From an uncultured Paracoccaceae bacterium (GTDB lineage Bacteria; Pseudomonadota; Alphaproteobacteria; Rhodobacterales; Rhodobacteraceae): a stretch of DNA of 64,000 nucleotides. A program made the position numbers and the translations under genes. Below the pieces are notes generated by a model. The model was not told the origin of the DNA and made no database searches. It worked only from the letters and a program-made list of their open reading frames with translations. Shown here one piece after another: positions 1-8,816 of this stretch; position 1 is the first letter of the stretch; every line of letters starts with the position of its first letter. The DNA lies in assembly GCA_951812305.1 (NCBI GenBank), contig CATOSB010000002.1, positions 992,001 through 1,056,000 on the forward strand. Direction: 5' to 3'.

Positions 1-1478
1 CAGAGGCCGGCGCGCAGCGGTTCGTGAACGGCCCGATCCCCTATGCGCCTGATGCGCTTCCGCTGGTCGGGCCTGCGGGCGGCGTGCGCAATTTCTATCA
101 CGCGACCGGAGTTCAGATCGGCATCACCCATTCCGCCGCCATCGGCAAGGCCATGGCAGAATGGCTGACAGAGGGTGAAACCGAATGGGACCTGTCGGCA
201 TGGGACCCGCGCCGGTTCGGCGATTGGGCCACACAAGACTATGCCGCCGCCCGCGCGTCAGAGCATTACGACCTTCAATACGCGATCCCGTTCCCGCATC
301 GGATCATGGCGTCAGGTCGGCCCGTGAACCAAACGCCTCTTTACGGCGCACTCGTGGATCAGGGCGCGGTGATGGGGCAAATTGGCGGCTGGGAACGCGC
401 GTTCTGGTTTCGTCGCGACATGACCGCCGACATTACCCATCTCAGCTTTGACCACGAATCATGGCAGGATGCGGTGAAGCTGGAATGCGAGACGGTGCGC
501 GACGCGGTGGGGGTCATGGACCACGGTGGCTTTGCCAAATTCGTACTCGAAGGCCCGGATGCCGCAAAGGTTCTGGACGAACTGACCTGCGGAACACTGC
601 CGACCGTGGGCCGGGTGCGTCTGTCTTACATGCTAACGCCAAAGGGGCGCATCTGGTCAGAGGCGACGATTGCCCGGTTGACCAAGGACAAGTTTCTGCT
701 GTGCGGCCCGACACTGGCGGTGGATCGCGATTTCGACTGGATCACGGCGGCTATCGGCGATGCGGATGCCGAGCTGACCAAAGGCTATGCCCAAGACGGC
801 GCGCTGCTGGTCATGGGACCGAATGCACGCGAAGTGTTAAGCACCCTGACAGCCGACGACCTGACCGCACCGTGGATGAGTGCGACGGAGATGACCGTTG
901 CGGGAGTACCCGTCACCGCCCTGCGCGTCAGCTATGTCGGAGAGTTGGGATGGGAACTGCATGTTGCGTCTGCTGATCTTGAAACGCTTTATCAAGCTGT
1001 GTGGGACATAGGCCGCCCACACGGCATTTGCAATTTCGGCTCCTACGCGTTGAACGCCATGCGCATCGAAAAGGGCTATCATGGCTGGGGTGCGGATTTC
1101 GGGACGGAATACACGCTGTTCGATGCAGGGCTGTCGCGGTTTGCAAATCTGGCCAAGGGTCGATTCACAGGCCGCGAGGCTGTCTTGGAACAGGCCAACA
1201 CGGTGCCCGAATGGGCGTTCATCGGGCTGGAAATCAATGATCCGGGGCCTGAGCCATTGCCATCCGATCCAATCCTTCTGGACGATGAGGTGATTGGCTA
1301 TCTCACATCTGTCTCGATGGGATACCGCACCGGCAAGCTGCTGGCGTTGGCCTATGTGAAGGTCGGAACGCTGGAAATTGACGGCACCTGCATTGTACGG
1401 GCCTTTGGACAGGACCGCGCCGCGCGCCGCCAGTCGCACCACGTCTATGACCCAGACAATGCGCGCCTGAAGGCATGA
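1..1478 (+). CDS. FAD-dependent dimethylglycine/sarcosine dehydrogenase-like protein, 3' part (cut by window start)
   Basis: The reading frame is open from the first bases, so the 5' end lies outside the window; a GTG at 24 is internal. The visible 484 residues start inside the FAD-binding oxidoreductase domain: the FVNGPI stretch and RNFYHATGVQIGI resemble the end of the DAO fold of dimethylglycine and sarcosine dehydrogenases. A GcvT-like folate-binding domain follows (about residues 130-480, with LTPKGRI and SYVGELGWELHV typical of aminomethyltransferase folds). Family members oxidatively demethylate N-methylated glycines and pass the one-carbon unit to tetrahydrofolate. The stop overlaps the sulfatase start by ATGA, so the two are probably co-translated. 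Substrate is inferred from family only. Confidence 0.85.
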   Translation, partial: EAGAQRFVNGPIPYAPDALPLVGPAGGVRNFYHATGVQIGITHSAAIGKAMAEWLTEGETEWDLSAWDPRRFGDWATQDYAAARASEHYDLQYAIPFPHRIMASGRPVNQTPLYGALVDQGAVMGQIGGWERAFWFRRDMTADITHLSFDHESWQDAVKLECETVRDAVGVMDHGGFAKFVLEGPDAAKVLDELTCGTLPTVGRVRLSYMLTPKGRIWSEATIARLTKDKFLLCGPTLAVDRDFDWITAAIGDADAELTKGYAQDGALLVMGPNAREVLSTLTADDLTAPWMSATEMTVAGVPVTALRVSYVGELGWELHVASADLETLYQAVWDIGRPHGICNFGSYALNAMRIEKGYHGWGADFGTEYTLFDAGLSRFANLAKGRFTGREAVLEQANTVPEWAFIGLEINDPGPEPLPSDPILLDDEVIGYLTSVSMGYRTGKLLALAYVKVGTLEIDGTCIVRAFGQDRAARRQSHHVYDPDNARLKA

Positions 1479-2929
1479 GCGCCCCGCGAAACATCCTGTG
1501 GATCTGCACCGATCAGCAGCCGTTCGCCAACCGGCCCGCAGTTGCCCGCAACCTGCCGCTTCAGGCACGGATGGCCGAGCAGGGCGTGCGCTTTGAAAAC
1601 GCCTATACGGTCTTGCCTATTTGCTCACCTGCCCGCGCCAGTATGCTGACCGGCACTTACCCACATATGCATGGCCTAACAGAAAACGATGGCCGTTTTG
1701 GTGGGCGGGCAGAGTTGGATGACAGCGACTGGATGGTGCACCAGCCAATGATACAGGCCGGATATCGCGCCGCATGGTTCGGCAAATGGCATCTCAGCCA
1801 GACCGAAACCGCGCAGGATTTCGGTTTTGAAGGGTTTTCACTGCCCGACTACGGATATCCTTACAAAACAGACGCTTATCGCGACTACCTGTCCCGGTTT
1901 GATTTGCCCGCGCCCAGGTTGATGGTTGAGTTACCCGGTGAAAACGGCACCAAACGCGGCGATAAAATCGCCCTGATGGAATGCTCCGACTGGCCGGAAT
2001 TCGAATCCGGCTGCGGTGTGCTGGAAGGATCGGCAGAGACGCATGAGGCCTTCTTTGTCTCTCGCCTCGCACAGGACTGGCTGCGGCAGGCGGGCGATGA
2101 TCCGTTCTTCTTGCGCGTCGATACTTGGGGACCGCATCCACCCTATTTTGTTGGCGGTGCGTTTCGGGACATGTTTCGCGACGAAGGCGACCTGCGGCCC
2201 GCAAATTTCCAAAGTGATCTGGCCGGGCGTCCGGATCATCACCGCGACTATCGCGACCGCTGGGCAGAGCTGAGTTATGATGATGCCGATTGGCGGCTGT
2301 TGGCGCAGCGCAGTCTGGAACAGGCGGCGCTGGTCGAGACGGCCCTGCTGGAACTGTTGGAGACGCTCGATACGTTGGGCCTGCGCGACAACACGCTGGT
2401 GATTGTGACGGCGGATCACGGGGATGCAGTGGCGTCCAACGGGGCCGTGGCCAACAAAGGTGGACTGATGGTGGAGGAGACGCTGTCAGTACCGCTTTAC
2501 CTGCGAGGGCCGGGTGTCAAGGCAGGCACCGTACGGCAGGAACTGGTCAGCAATCTGGACATCGCGCCAACCGTTTTGCGCGCCGCCGGCGTGCCTGTAC
2601 CCGACATTCTGCAAGGGTCCGATCTTGGTCCCTTATGCACTAACGATGCGAGTCCCGGCTGGCGCGATGGATTGATGCTGCAGCACAACGGCCTGCACCA
2701 ACAATTGCTGCAGCGCGCATGGCGGCAAGGAGATTGGAAACTTGTGCTGCAAGAGGACGGCTTTACCGAGCTATATGATTTGCGGCGCGACCCTATCGAG
2801 CTGCATAACCTCGCCGGGGACGCGGATTGCCAATTCCGCCTTGCGGAAATGAAAACCGCCTTGCTCGCCGAAATGGCGCGACTGGGTGACTGTGGTGAGC
2901 GGCAAGACCGATTGGCCGGAATGGCCTGA
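1475..2929 (+). CDS. Sulfatase (arylsulfatase / choline-sulfatase-like, formylglycine type)
   Basis: 484 residues, full length for a type I sulfatase. The N-terminal metal-binding segment is NILWICTDQQ. The signature CSPARASMLTG at about residue 50 carries the cysteine that a maturase would convert to formylglycine (CxPxR rule). FGKWHLS follows near residue 108, and TADHGD near residue 310 supplies further metal ligands. No signal peptide is visible, so a cytoplasmic enzyme is likely. The gene overlaps the upstream dehydrogenase by 4 bp, suggesting joint use on a sulfated, N-methylated or otherwise decorated substrate; that link is inference. No maturase gene is in the window. Confidence 0.9.
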   Translation: MSAPRNILWICTDQQPFANRPAVARNLPLQARMAEQGVRFENAYTVLPICSPARASMLTGTYPHMHGLTENDGRFGGRAELDDSDWMVHQPMIQAGYRAAWFGKWHLSQTETAQDFGFEGFSLPDYGYPYKTDAYRDYLSRFDLPAPRLMVELPGENGTKRGDKIALMECSDWPEFESGCGVLEGSAETHEAFFVSRLAQDWLRQAGDDPFFLRVDTWGPHPPYFVGGAFRDMFRDEGDLRPANFQSDLAGRPDHHRDYRDRWAELSYDDADWRLLAQRSLEQAALVETALLELLETLDTLGLRDNTLVIVTADHGDAVASNGAVANKGGLMVEETLSVPLYLRGPGVKAGTVRQELVSNLDIAPTVLRAAGVPVPDILQGSDLGPLCTNDASPGWRDGLMLQHNGLHQQLLQRAWRQGDWKLVLQEDGFTELYDLRRDPIELHNLAGDADCQFRLAEMKTALLAEMARLGDCGERQDRLAGMA

Positions 2930-3111
2930 AACACGCTGAAGGCCACACGGGTATTCATCAAACATCACCCAAAAAGACTTGTCCTTTGCCGGGCGGAAAA
3001 TCCTAAGAAAGATACCCTAAAAAGCAATACCTTTCAGTGCCGGAAGGCCGGTAATTTGAAAAACATACCGAAATACAATAAGATAAAAAGAAAACTTCGA
3101 GCGGTTTCAAA

Positions 3112-3585
3112 ATGAACGCAACGATTCAAAAAGCATGGGATGAGCTGTTTGTCCCGTTTCTGCAGCGACCAAAGCCTCTTCAGGTCGCCGCATTGTGCCA
3201 TCGCAAGGGACCAGAAGAACGGGAATACCTGCTGATAACAAGCAAAGATACGAAGCGGTGGATCATCCCCAAAGGCTGGCCTATCCGCGGCCTCAAATCT
3301 AACGAGGCCGCGTTGCAGGAGGCGTGGGAAGAGGCCGGGGTCAGGCGCGGCAGGGTCAGCGCGGACCCGGTCGGCACATACATTTATCAAAAGAGACAAC
3401 CGTCAGGATGGGCCTTTCCGATCCAGACACTTGTTTATTCCGTTGCAGTTGAAGATGTCGCGGATACCTTCCCAGAAGACGCAGAGCGGACCCGAAATTG
3501 GGTCACGGCCGGAGCTGCAGCGGACATGGTAGAAGAGAAAGAATTGAAGTGCATTATTGCTGACTGGGATAATTTCCCGGGATAG
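3112..3585 (+). CDS. NUDIX hydrolase, DIPP-like
   Basis: 157 residues. The NUDIX box runs from GWPIRG to EAWEEAGV. Aligned to Gx5Ex7REUxEExGU, the three metal-binding glutamates of the second half (E16, E19, E20 of the box) and both end glycines are present, but the first glutamate is leucine and the arginine is glutamine. The preceding WIIPKGWP resembles small alphaproteobacterial NUDIX proteins related to diphosphoinositol-polyphosphate phosphohydrolases. A nucleoside-diphosphate-X or (di)nucleotide polyphosphate hydrolase is likely; the substrate is unknown. It stands alone, 182 bp after the sulfatase and 65 bp before pit, in the same direction. Confidence 0.85.
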   Translation: MNATIQKAWDELFVPFLQRPKPLQVAALCHRKGPEEREYLLITSKDTKRWIIPKGWPIRGLKSNEAALQEAWEEAGVRRGRVSADPVGTYIYQKRQPSGWAFPIQTLVYSVAVEDVADTFPEDAERTRNWVTAGAAADMVEEKELKCIIADWDNFPG

Positions 3586-3650
3586 AAAATCTATCGGTTG
3601 ATCGGCCACTCTTCGACGGTTAATTAGCCCCGGGGACCGAGGGGGCGAAC

Positions 3651-4179
3651 ATGACTGATCAACAGGGCGATCCACGCCACCTTGAGACGCTTGATCGCGA
3701 TCTGGATCGATTCACCAACCTGGAACGCGCGACTGCGTATGTTGCAAGACCGATGGTTGGCCCCGGAGTTGCGCTGGTTTTTGTCCTTCTGGCTGGCATT
3801 GCCGCATTGCTCTTCTTTGGACAGGCCAACAATTCACTGATTGTCGTCGTAGCCGCCTGCCTTGGTGCCTATATGGCGCTGAACATTGGCGCCAATGACG
3901 TTGCAAACAATATGGGCCCGGCCGTCGGCGCGAATGCCCTGACAATGGGCGGCGCAATTGCAATCGCTGTGGTCTTTGAAAGCGCGGGCGCATTGATCGC
4001 GGGCGGAGACGTCGTTTCGACAATCGCCAAGGGCATTATCGCGCCCGAAAGTATGGGGACCGCGATCACCTTCATCTGGGCGATGATGGCGGCGCTTTTG
4101 TCAGCCGCGCTTTGGGTAAACCTCGCCACCTGGGTCGGCGCGCCGGTGTCGACGACCCATTCGGTCGTGGGCGGTGTTA
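3651..4179 (+). pseudogene. pit: PiT inorganic phosphate permease, N-terminal half, cut by IS630
   Basis: Encodes the first 176 residues of a PiT-family phosphate transporter: several hydrophobic helices, the signature GANDVANNMGPAVG near residue 83, and GAPVSTTHSVVGG at the end. A good ribosome site (gaggggg) precedes ATG 3651. The frame runs into the IS630 element at 4180 and stops at 4236 after foreign residues. The missing part is present on the minus strand at 51468-52430, also abutting an IS630 copy. Joining the halves with a single TTA gives ...VVGGV-MGAGIAAAG... in frame, about 496 residues, normal for the family. The gene is broken here by insertion followed by inversion. Confidence 0.95.
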
Positions 4180-5348
4180 TACCAAGGGTTATTCAATCTG
4201 ACCGACTTTCGCCCAGTTGCGGCTTGCGATGGATGTGATGGTTTGCGGTCTTGCGATGAGGTTGTTCCAGGCCTCGCACCCCGCGTCGAGAATCGCGTCA
4301 TATGTGTCGAACGTCCGGTTTGCGAGCCATGTCTGGCGGAGATATTGCCAAATGTTTTCGGTTGGATTCAGCTCTGGTGATTTGGGCGGCAGAAACATGA
4401 GCGACAGGTTTTGCGGGATTTCCAGAGCGGATGTCGTGTGCCAGCCGGCTTGGTCCATGAGGATGACGGCGTGGGCGCCATCGGAGACAATTTTGCTGAT
4501 TTCTTCCAGGTGGCGCTGCATCGCATAGGTGTCGGCTGCTGGCATCATGATCGCCGCGCCGGTGCCGCGTTCGGGGCAGATGGCGCCAAAAAGATACGCA
4601 TTTTGGTAACGCTGATCGGCGGGCTGGCGGGGCCGTGTGCCCTTGCGTGCCCACTGGCGGACGCGGGTGTTCTTCTGACCGAGACGCATCTCGTCCTGGA
4701 ACCAGATTTCGACGGGTTTGTCCGGCGGCACCCCCTGAAGCGTCTCCTTCAGATTGTCGCCGAAGTTTTTTTGAAATCCTCAATGACCTGCACGTCCTGC
4801 CCCGGGTGCTGAGGGCGTGCGCTGATGTGGGAAAAGCCCAGATTGTGCAGAATCTGCCCCACATGGCGCTCGTGATAGTCGACGCCAAAACGCGCCTTGA
4901 TCACATTCTTCAAATCGACCCGCCGCCAGCGGACGACACCGTCCTTTTCAGGATCAGGACCGGTCTCGACAAGAGCCGCCAGTTCATCCAGTTGCGCATT
5001 GTCAAGGCGGGATCGCGAGCCTCCTCGCTGCCGATCCAGCAGCCCCGCTGGACCATCAGCGTTGAAACGGAGCACCCAGTCCCTGAGCGTTTGCCGGTCC
5101 ATCCCGCCAATGCGGGCCGCAGCCCCACGCGACATGCCATCGGCGATAGCGGCAAGCGACAAAAGCCGTCGGCTCTGCCGGGCATCAGAACTCTCTGCGG
5201 CAAGCTTGCGCAGATCATTGGCGGTAAAATCGGCTCGCATCGGTATCCTGGCTGGCATCGGTGGTCTCCTTTGCCAATCTTGAATCACCTCAGCACCTCA
5301 GGCGGTACCCAAAATCCATAGCTGAGTCATTTTGAAGCACCCTTGGTA
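4180..5348 (-). mobile_element. IS630-family insertion sequence, copy 1 (1169 bp)
   Basis: Bounded by inverted ends TACCAAGGGT (4180) and ACCCTTGGTA (to 5348). The transposase lies on the minus strand in two overlapping frames. The left flank is pit with TTA at 4177-4179; the right flank is the SGNH hydrolase fragment with TAA at 5349-5351. These flanks do not form a direct repeat with each other, but each matches the flank of copy 2 (52433-53601). This is the mark of recombination between the two copies. Both copies are 1169 bp and appear near identical. Confidence 0.95.
4189..5258 (-). CDS. IS630-family transposase with probable programmed -1 frameshift (copy 1)
   Basis: Two frames form one transposase. 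The first starts best at ATG 5258, just after an AGGAGA ribosome site (an upstream ATG at 5288 lacks one), and holds a helix-turn-helix region (about residues 10-110). It ends at 4749. The second frame (to 4189) carries the DDE_3 catalytic domain: IWFQDE, ILMDQAGWH and NPTENIWQYLR give the D, D and E. A run of seven A residues (T7 on the plus strand, 4766-4772) sits at the junction; a -1 slip there gives ...DFKKNFGDN..., matching the unshifted homologue at 54894-55958. The same run is present in copy 2, so it is programmed rather than a random mutation. Confidence 0.9.
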
Positions 5349-5859
5349 TAAGGCCCTGTCAGGGCATGTTTCGCGCGCTCTGGCAGGCAGGTACCACGTG
5401 ACTTGGAAGGTGGTGGGTCGAAATGGGCTTACAACCCGCAGTCTAACCCGATTGCTGCAAGACATCGCGGTGGATGAGATTGACGTTGCCGTCATCGCGC
5501 TTGGCGTGAACGACGTCAAAAACGGTGTCCCGATCCGGTCATGGGCGCGCCATTACGCGGAACTCGTCAATTTCTTGTCCAATAAATTTCAAGCCCGGCT
5601 GGTCATCGCATCTGGGCTGCCACCGTTTGGGGATTTGGAATTGCTGCCGCAACCACTTCGCTACGTTCTTGGGCAACGCGCCAAACGCTTTGACCGCGCA
5701 TTGGCGAAGTTGGCGGAATTGGAAGAGCAATTAACGCATCTGCCATTCGATGGGCCGCTGGAGCGTGACATGCTGGCGCGGGATCGAATGCATCCAAGCC
5801 CCAGACTGTATCAGATTTGGGCAGAGCGGATTTCTGGTGCAATTGCACTTCGCGGCTAG
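5349..5859 (+). pseudogene. SGNH/GDSL hydrolase, C-terminal part, separated from its start by IS630 and inversion
   Basis: The frame begins inside IS630 and becomes SGNH-like at KALSGHV. It carries the later blocks of the family: ALGVNDVKNGV (block III, GxND) and DRMHPSPRLYQIW (block V, DxxH). Block I (GDSS) is missing here and is found at 55973-56190 on the minus strand. Joining the two across one TAA gives ...VGVETQD-KALSGHV... in frame, about 233 residues in total. Without its nucleophile serine this half cannot be active. The stop overlaps the convergent stop of the next gene. Confidence 0.93.
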
Positions 5860-6947
5860 AAAACTTCGAAATCGGCAATTTTGTCCCAGTCAAATTCAAC
5901 GCCGGTTCCCGGTGAATCCGGCGCTACGGCAAGGTGGTTTTCAACAACCAGCGGGCGCTTTGTGTACCGATCAATTGGAAAAGAGTGAACTTCCATCCAC
6001 CCCGCGTGAGGTTGAGACCCCATAAGCGAGACGTGTAATTCCTGCATTCCGTGGCTGCAGACCGGAATGTCGTTATCTGCGCAGACTTTTGCGGCCTTCA
6101 ACCAGCCGGTAACGCCGCCGCAGTTGGATGCATCCGGCTGCATGTAACTTAATTTGGACCAGCGCGCGGCGTGCTCGAACTCTTCGATAATGTGAAAGTT
6201 TTCGCCCATCGCAAGCGGGATTCCTGATGCATCAGCAATACGCGCATAAGCAAGATAGTCATCCGGAATGGTCGGTTCTTCAAACCACAACAGATCGAAA
6301 TCACGAAATGCTATGGCTGCCTCGGTCGCTTGCGCCTGTGACATTGAATAGTTGGCATCAACCGCAAATGCGATGTCTGGCCCGATCAGGTCACGGATGG
6401 CGGCGATACGTTCGACATCCTCCTTCAGGGTCGGCTGGCCGATTTTGATCTTCACACCGTTGAACCCTGCGTCAAGATAGCCACGGATCGACTCCAGCAG
6501 CTTTGGCAAGGGGAAGTTCAGGTCGATGCCGCCGCAATAGGCCTTGGTCGTGTTTCCGTGCCCGCCGGCCATCTGCCAAAGCGGTTGCCCGGATCGTTTT
6601 CCGCGAATGTCCCACAGTGCAATATCGACAGTGGAAATCGCAAATGAAGCAATCCCGCCGCGTCCGACATAGTGCATATGCCAAAGCATCTTTTCGTAGA
6701 TGTCCTCGATGGCATCTGGTTCGCGACCCACAAGAAACGGCGCCAGATCGTCCCTGACCATCGCCTTGATCGCCGTTCCACCCTTGCCACCGGTATAGCT
6801 GTATCCAGTTCCCTCGGTACCGTCATCGAGCGTTATTGTTGTCGTGATCAGCTGAAAAAAGGTATGGTCACCATGCTTGGCATCGACCAGAACCTCATCC
6901 AGCGGCACATTGAACAACCGCGGGCGAACGGACGAAATCTTGGGCAT
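5856..6947 (-). CDS. Enolase-superfamily sugar-acid dehydratase (mandelate racemase/muconate lactonizing type)
   Basis: 363 residues from ATG 6947, chosen because it overlaps the upstream stop as TGATG (a further in-frame ATG lies at 6962). Superfamily residues are all visible: the KIK pair at 166/168, metal ligands D197 (VDANYS), E223 (WFEEP) and E249 (MGEN), and H299 (CSHGMQ). The [10 protein letters not shown] loop near residue 50 resembles talarate/galactarate dehydratases. It probably dehydrates an acid sugar to a 2-keto-3-deoxy acid. It is the last gene of a minus-strand operon with a 2-hydroxyacid dehydrogenase, an FAH hydrolase and an IlvD/Edd dehydratase. The precise substrate is not determinable. 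Confidence 0.88.
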   Translation of the reverse strand: MPKISSVRPRLFNVPLDEVLVDAKHGDHTFFQLITTTITLDDGTEGTGYSYTGGKGGTAIKAMVRDDLAPFLVGREPDAIEDIYEKMLWHMHYVGRGGIASFAISTVDIALWDIRGKRSGQPLWQMAGGHGNTTKAYCGGIDLNFPLPKLLESIRGYLDAGFNGVKIKIGQPTLKEDVERIAAIRDLIGPDIAFAVDANYSMSQAQATEAAIAFRDFDLLWFEEPTIPDDYLAYARIADASGIPLAMGENFHIIEEFEHAARWSKLSYMQPDASNCGGVTGWLKAAKVCADNDIPVCSHGMQELHVSLMGSQPHAGWMEVHSFPIDRYTKRPLVVENHLAVAPDSPGTGVEFDWDKIADFEVF

Positions 6948-7894
6948 CACTGGTCCTTGCATTCCGGAACCGGCGTAATGGCGGTTCCGTCTTTCAGAAA
7001 TTTGGTCAAATTGTCCACGGCAAGGTCACCCATCGCTCGACGGGTTTCCACCGTGGCAGAGCCGACATGCGGCAGAAGCGTGACATTTGGGAAAGTCATC
7101 AGTTTTGCAGGAACATGTGGTTCGTGTTCAAACACGTCCAACCCCGCGGCGCCAAGCGCGCCTGATTCCAACGCCGCGATAAGGGCCTCTTCATCAACCA
7201 CTGACCCTCGACCAACATTTATCAGCATCCCACGGGGGCCAAGCGCTGCAAGAACCTCGGCATTGATGATGTGATGCGTTGATGGCCCGCCGGGGGCAAT
7301 TGACATCAGGATATCGACCTTTGACGCCATATCTTTCAGATCGGCGAAATAGCGGTAAGGCACGTCCTGTTTGCTGCGTCCGTGATAGGCGATCTCGACG
7401 CCAAAAACGTTGAGCTTTTCCGCCGCTGCCTTGCCGATCCGGCCGAGACCAACAATGCCAACGGTCAATCCTCTGACTGAACGAGAAAGCGGCGGCGACC
7501 CTTCGCTTTCCCAGCGACCCGCGCGCAGATAGGCTTCATCCGCAGTGGCATTTCGCGCGGCCATTAACATCAGCAGGATGGCTGTATTGGCAACCTCGTC
7601 ATCCAGCACGCTTGGTGTGTGCGTAACCATGATCCCGCGCTCGATAGCAGCGTCGACGTCAATCGCATCATAGCCGACACCGTAATTCGATATGAGCCGC
7701 AATTCAGGCATCCGATCCATCAGCGCCGCGCCACATGGCGCGTGGCCGAAATACAGGAAATACCCGATCTCTTGGCCATGCGCGTCTAAAGCGGCATCCA
7801 GATCGACAGACCCATCGACCACCTCAAAGGCCTGCGCCAAGCGCTCCTTCGTGCGCTCTGTCCCGCCGACCAGTAACGCCTTGGGTTTGCTCAC
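6947..7894 (-). CDS. D-2-hydroxyacid dehydrogenase (glyoxylate/hydroxypyruvate reductase-like)
   Basis: 315 residues, full length. The Rossmann motif VGLGRIG lies at about 148-154. Catalytic residues are Arg229 (NVGRGS), Glu258 (FEHEP) and His276 (LLPHVGSA). A family member would reduce a 2-oxo acid such as glyoxylate, hydroxypyruvate or a sugar-derived keto acid with NAD(P)H. It overlaps the FAH gene upstream by ATGA and the enolase-type gene downstream by one base, so the three are translationally coupled. It likely disposes of a short keto acid released by the pathway; this is inferred. Confidence 0.9.
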   Translation of the reverse strand: MSKPKALLVGGTERTKERLAQAFEVVDGSVDLDAALDAHGQEIGYFLYFGHAPCGAALMDRMPELRLISNYGVGYDAIDVDAAIERGIMVTHTPSVLDDEVANTAILLMLMAARNATADEAYLRAGRWESEGSPPLSRSVRGLTVGIVGLGRIGKAAAEKLNVFGVEIAYHGRSKQDVPYRYFADLKDMASKVDILMSIAPGGPSTHHIINAEVLAALGPRGMLINVGRGSVVDEEALIAALESGALGAAGLDVFEHEPHVPAKLMTFPNVTLLPHVGSATVETRRAMGDLAVDNLTKFLKDGTAITPVPECKDQ

Positions 7895-8739
7895 GCGTCT
7901 TCTTTCACGTTCTGCGTCTGTTGGCCAAGGCCTTCAATCCAGACATCCATCACGTCGCCCGATTTCAGGAAGATCGGGTCAGGCTTTTTGCCAAGCCCCA
8001 CACCCGGCGGTGTACCGGTAGAAATCACATCGCCAGGATGCAGCGTCATCAGTTGGGACAAGTGGCTGACGATTTCGGCCACAGTGAAAATCATCGTGCG
8101 CGTATTGCCGGTTTGCATCCGAACGCCATTAACATCCAGCCACATATCGAGGTTCTGAACGTCGCCGACCTCATCCTTGGTCACCAACCAGGGACCGGTC
8201 GGGCCGTAGGTGTCGCAGCTTTTGCCTTTGGTCCAGTTGCCTGACAGCTTGGTCTGAAAATGGCGCTCTGACACGTCATTGCAGACACAGTAACCAGCGA
8301 CATAATCCAGTGCGTCGGCGGTGCTGACATATTTCGCCTTGCTGCCGATCACGACACCAAGCTCGACCTCCCAGTCAGATTTCGTGGATCCGCGCGGCAT
8401 GTAGACATCATCATTGGGTCCCTGAATCGCGGAATTTGCCTTCATGAACAATACGGGATGTTCCGGGATTGGGTTGCCGGTTTCTTCGGCGTGATCAGTG
8501 TAATTCAAACCGATGCACATGAACTTGCTGAAACCTGTAACGCAGGAGCCAAGGCGCTGATTTTCTTCTACTATTGGAAGGCTGGCAGGGTCCAGGGCAG
8601 AAAGCTTGGCGATGCTGTCGGGGCTGATTGCATCGCCGTTGATATCCGTGACATGCGCGCTGAGATCGCGAATGTTGCCATCTCCATCCAACATTCCGGG
8701 CTTTTCCGCGCCCATCTCGCCATATCGAAGCAGTTTCAT
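7891..8739 (-). CDS. Fumarylacetoacetate hydrolase family protein
   Basis: 282 residues with the FAH C-terminal fold: CIGLNYTDHAEE near residue 95, WEVELGVVIG, NDVSERHFQ, and ISTGTPPGVG near the end. The acidic metal ligands (the E-V-E run) are kept. Family members cut C-C bonds of diketo acids, or act as decarboxylases or hydrolases; one branch hydrolyses 2,4-diketo-3-deoxy sugar acids in L-fucose, L-rhamnose and related routes. Its place beside two sugar-acid dehydratases favours that role. It is separated from the upstream IlvD/Edd gene by 77 bp containing two hairpins. Confidence 0.88.
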   Translation of the reverse strand: MKLLRYGEMGAEKPGMLDGDGNIRDLSAHVTDINGDAISPDSIAKLSALDPASLPIVEENQRLGSCVTGFSKFMCIGLNYTDHAEETGNPIPEHPVLFMKANSAIQGPNDDVYMPRGSTKSDWEVELGVVIGSKAKYVSTADALDYVAGYCVCNDVSERHFQTKLSGNWTKGKSCDTYGPTGPWLVTKDEVGDVQNLDMWLDVNGVRMQTGNTRTMIFTVAEIVSHLSQLMTLHPGDVISTGTPPGVGLGKKPDPIFLKSGDVMDVWIEGLGQQTQNVKEDA

Positions 8740-8766
8740 CTTTGTTCCTTTCCTTCCGTGGGGCGG

Positions 8767-8811
8767 CGGATTTTTCAGAAAAATCCGGACCGAAATCTTT
8801 TGAAGATTTCG
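8767..8811. terminator. Two tandem stem-loops between IlvD/Edd-like and FAH genes
   Basis: Two perfect 9-bp stems: CGGATTTTT/AAAAATCCG with a 3-base loop (8767-8787), and CGAAATCTT/AAGATTTCG with a 3-base loop (8791-8811). They fill the gap between the dehydratase stop and the FAH ribosome site. They may be a processing or partial termination site that lowers expression of the three downstream genes. They lack a clear U-tract on the minus strand, so full termination is doubtful. Confidence 0.5.
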
Positions 8812-8816
8812 AGGCC

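Noticed and set aside
837-1568. 243-residue minus-strand frame in the dehydrogenase gene
   Set aside because: Shadow frame; the plus strand encodes a GcvT-type domain.
4298-4888. 196-residue minus-strand frame inside IS630 (also 52893-53483)
   Set aside because: Arginine/proline-rich out-of-frame product; the frameshifted DDE frame explains the region.
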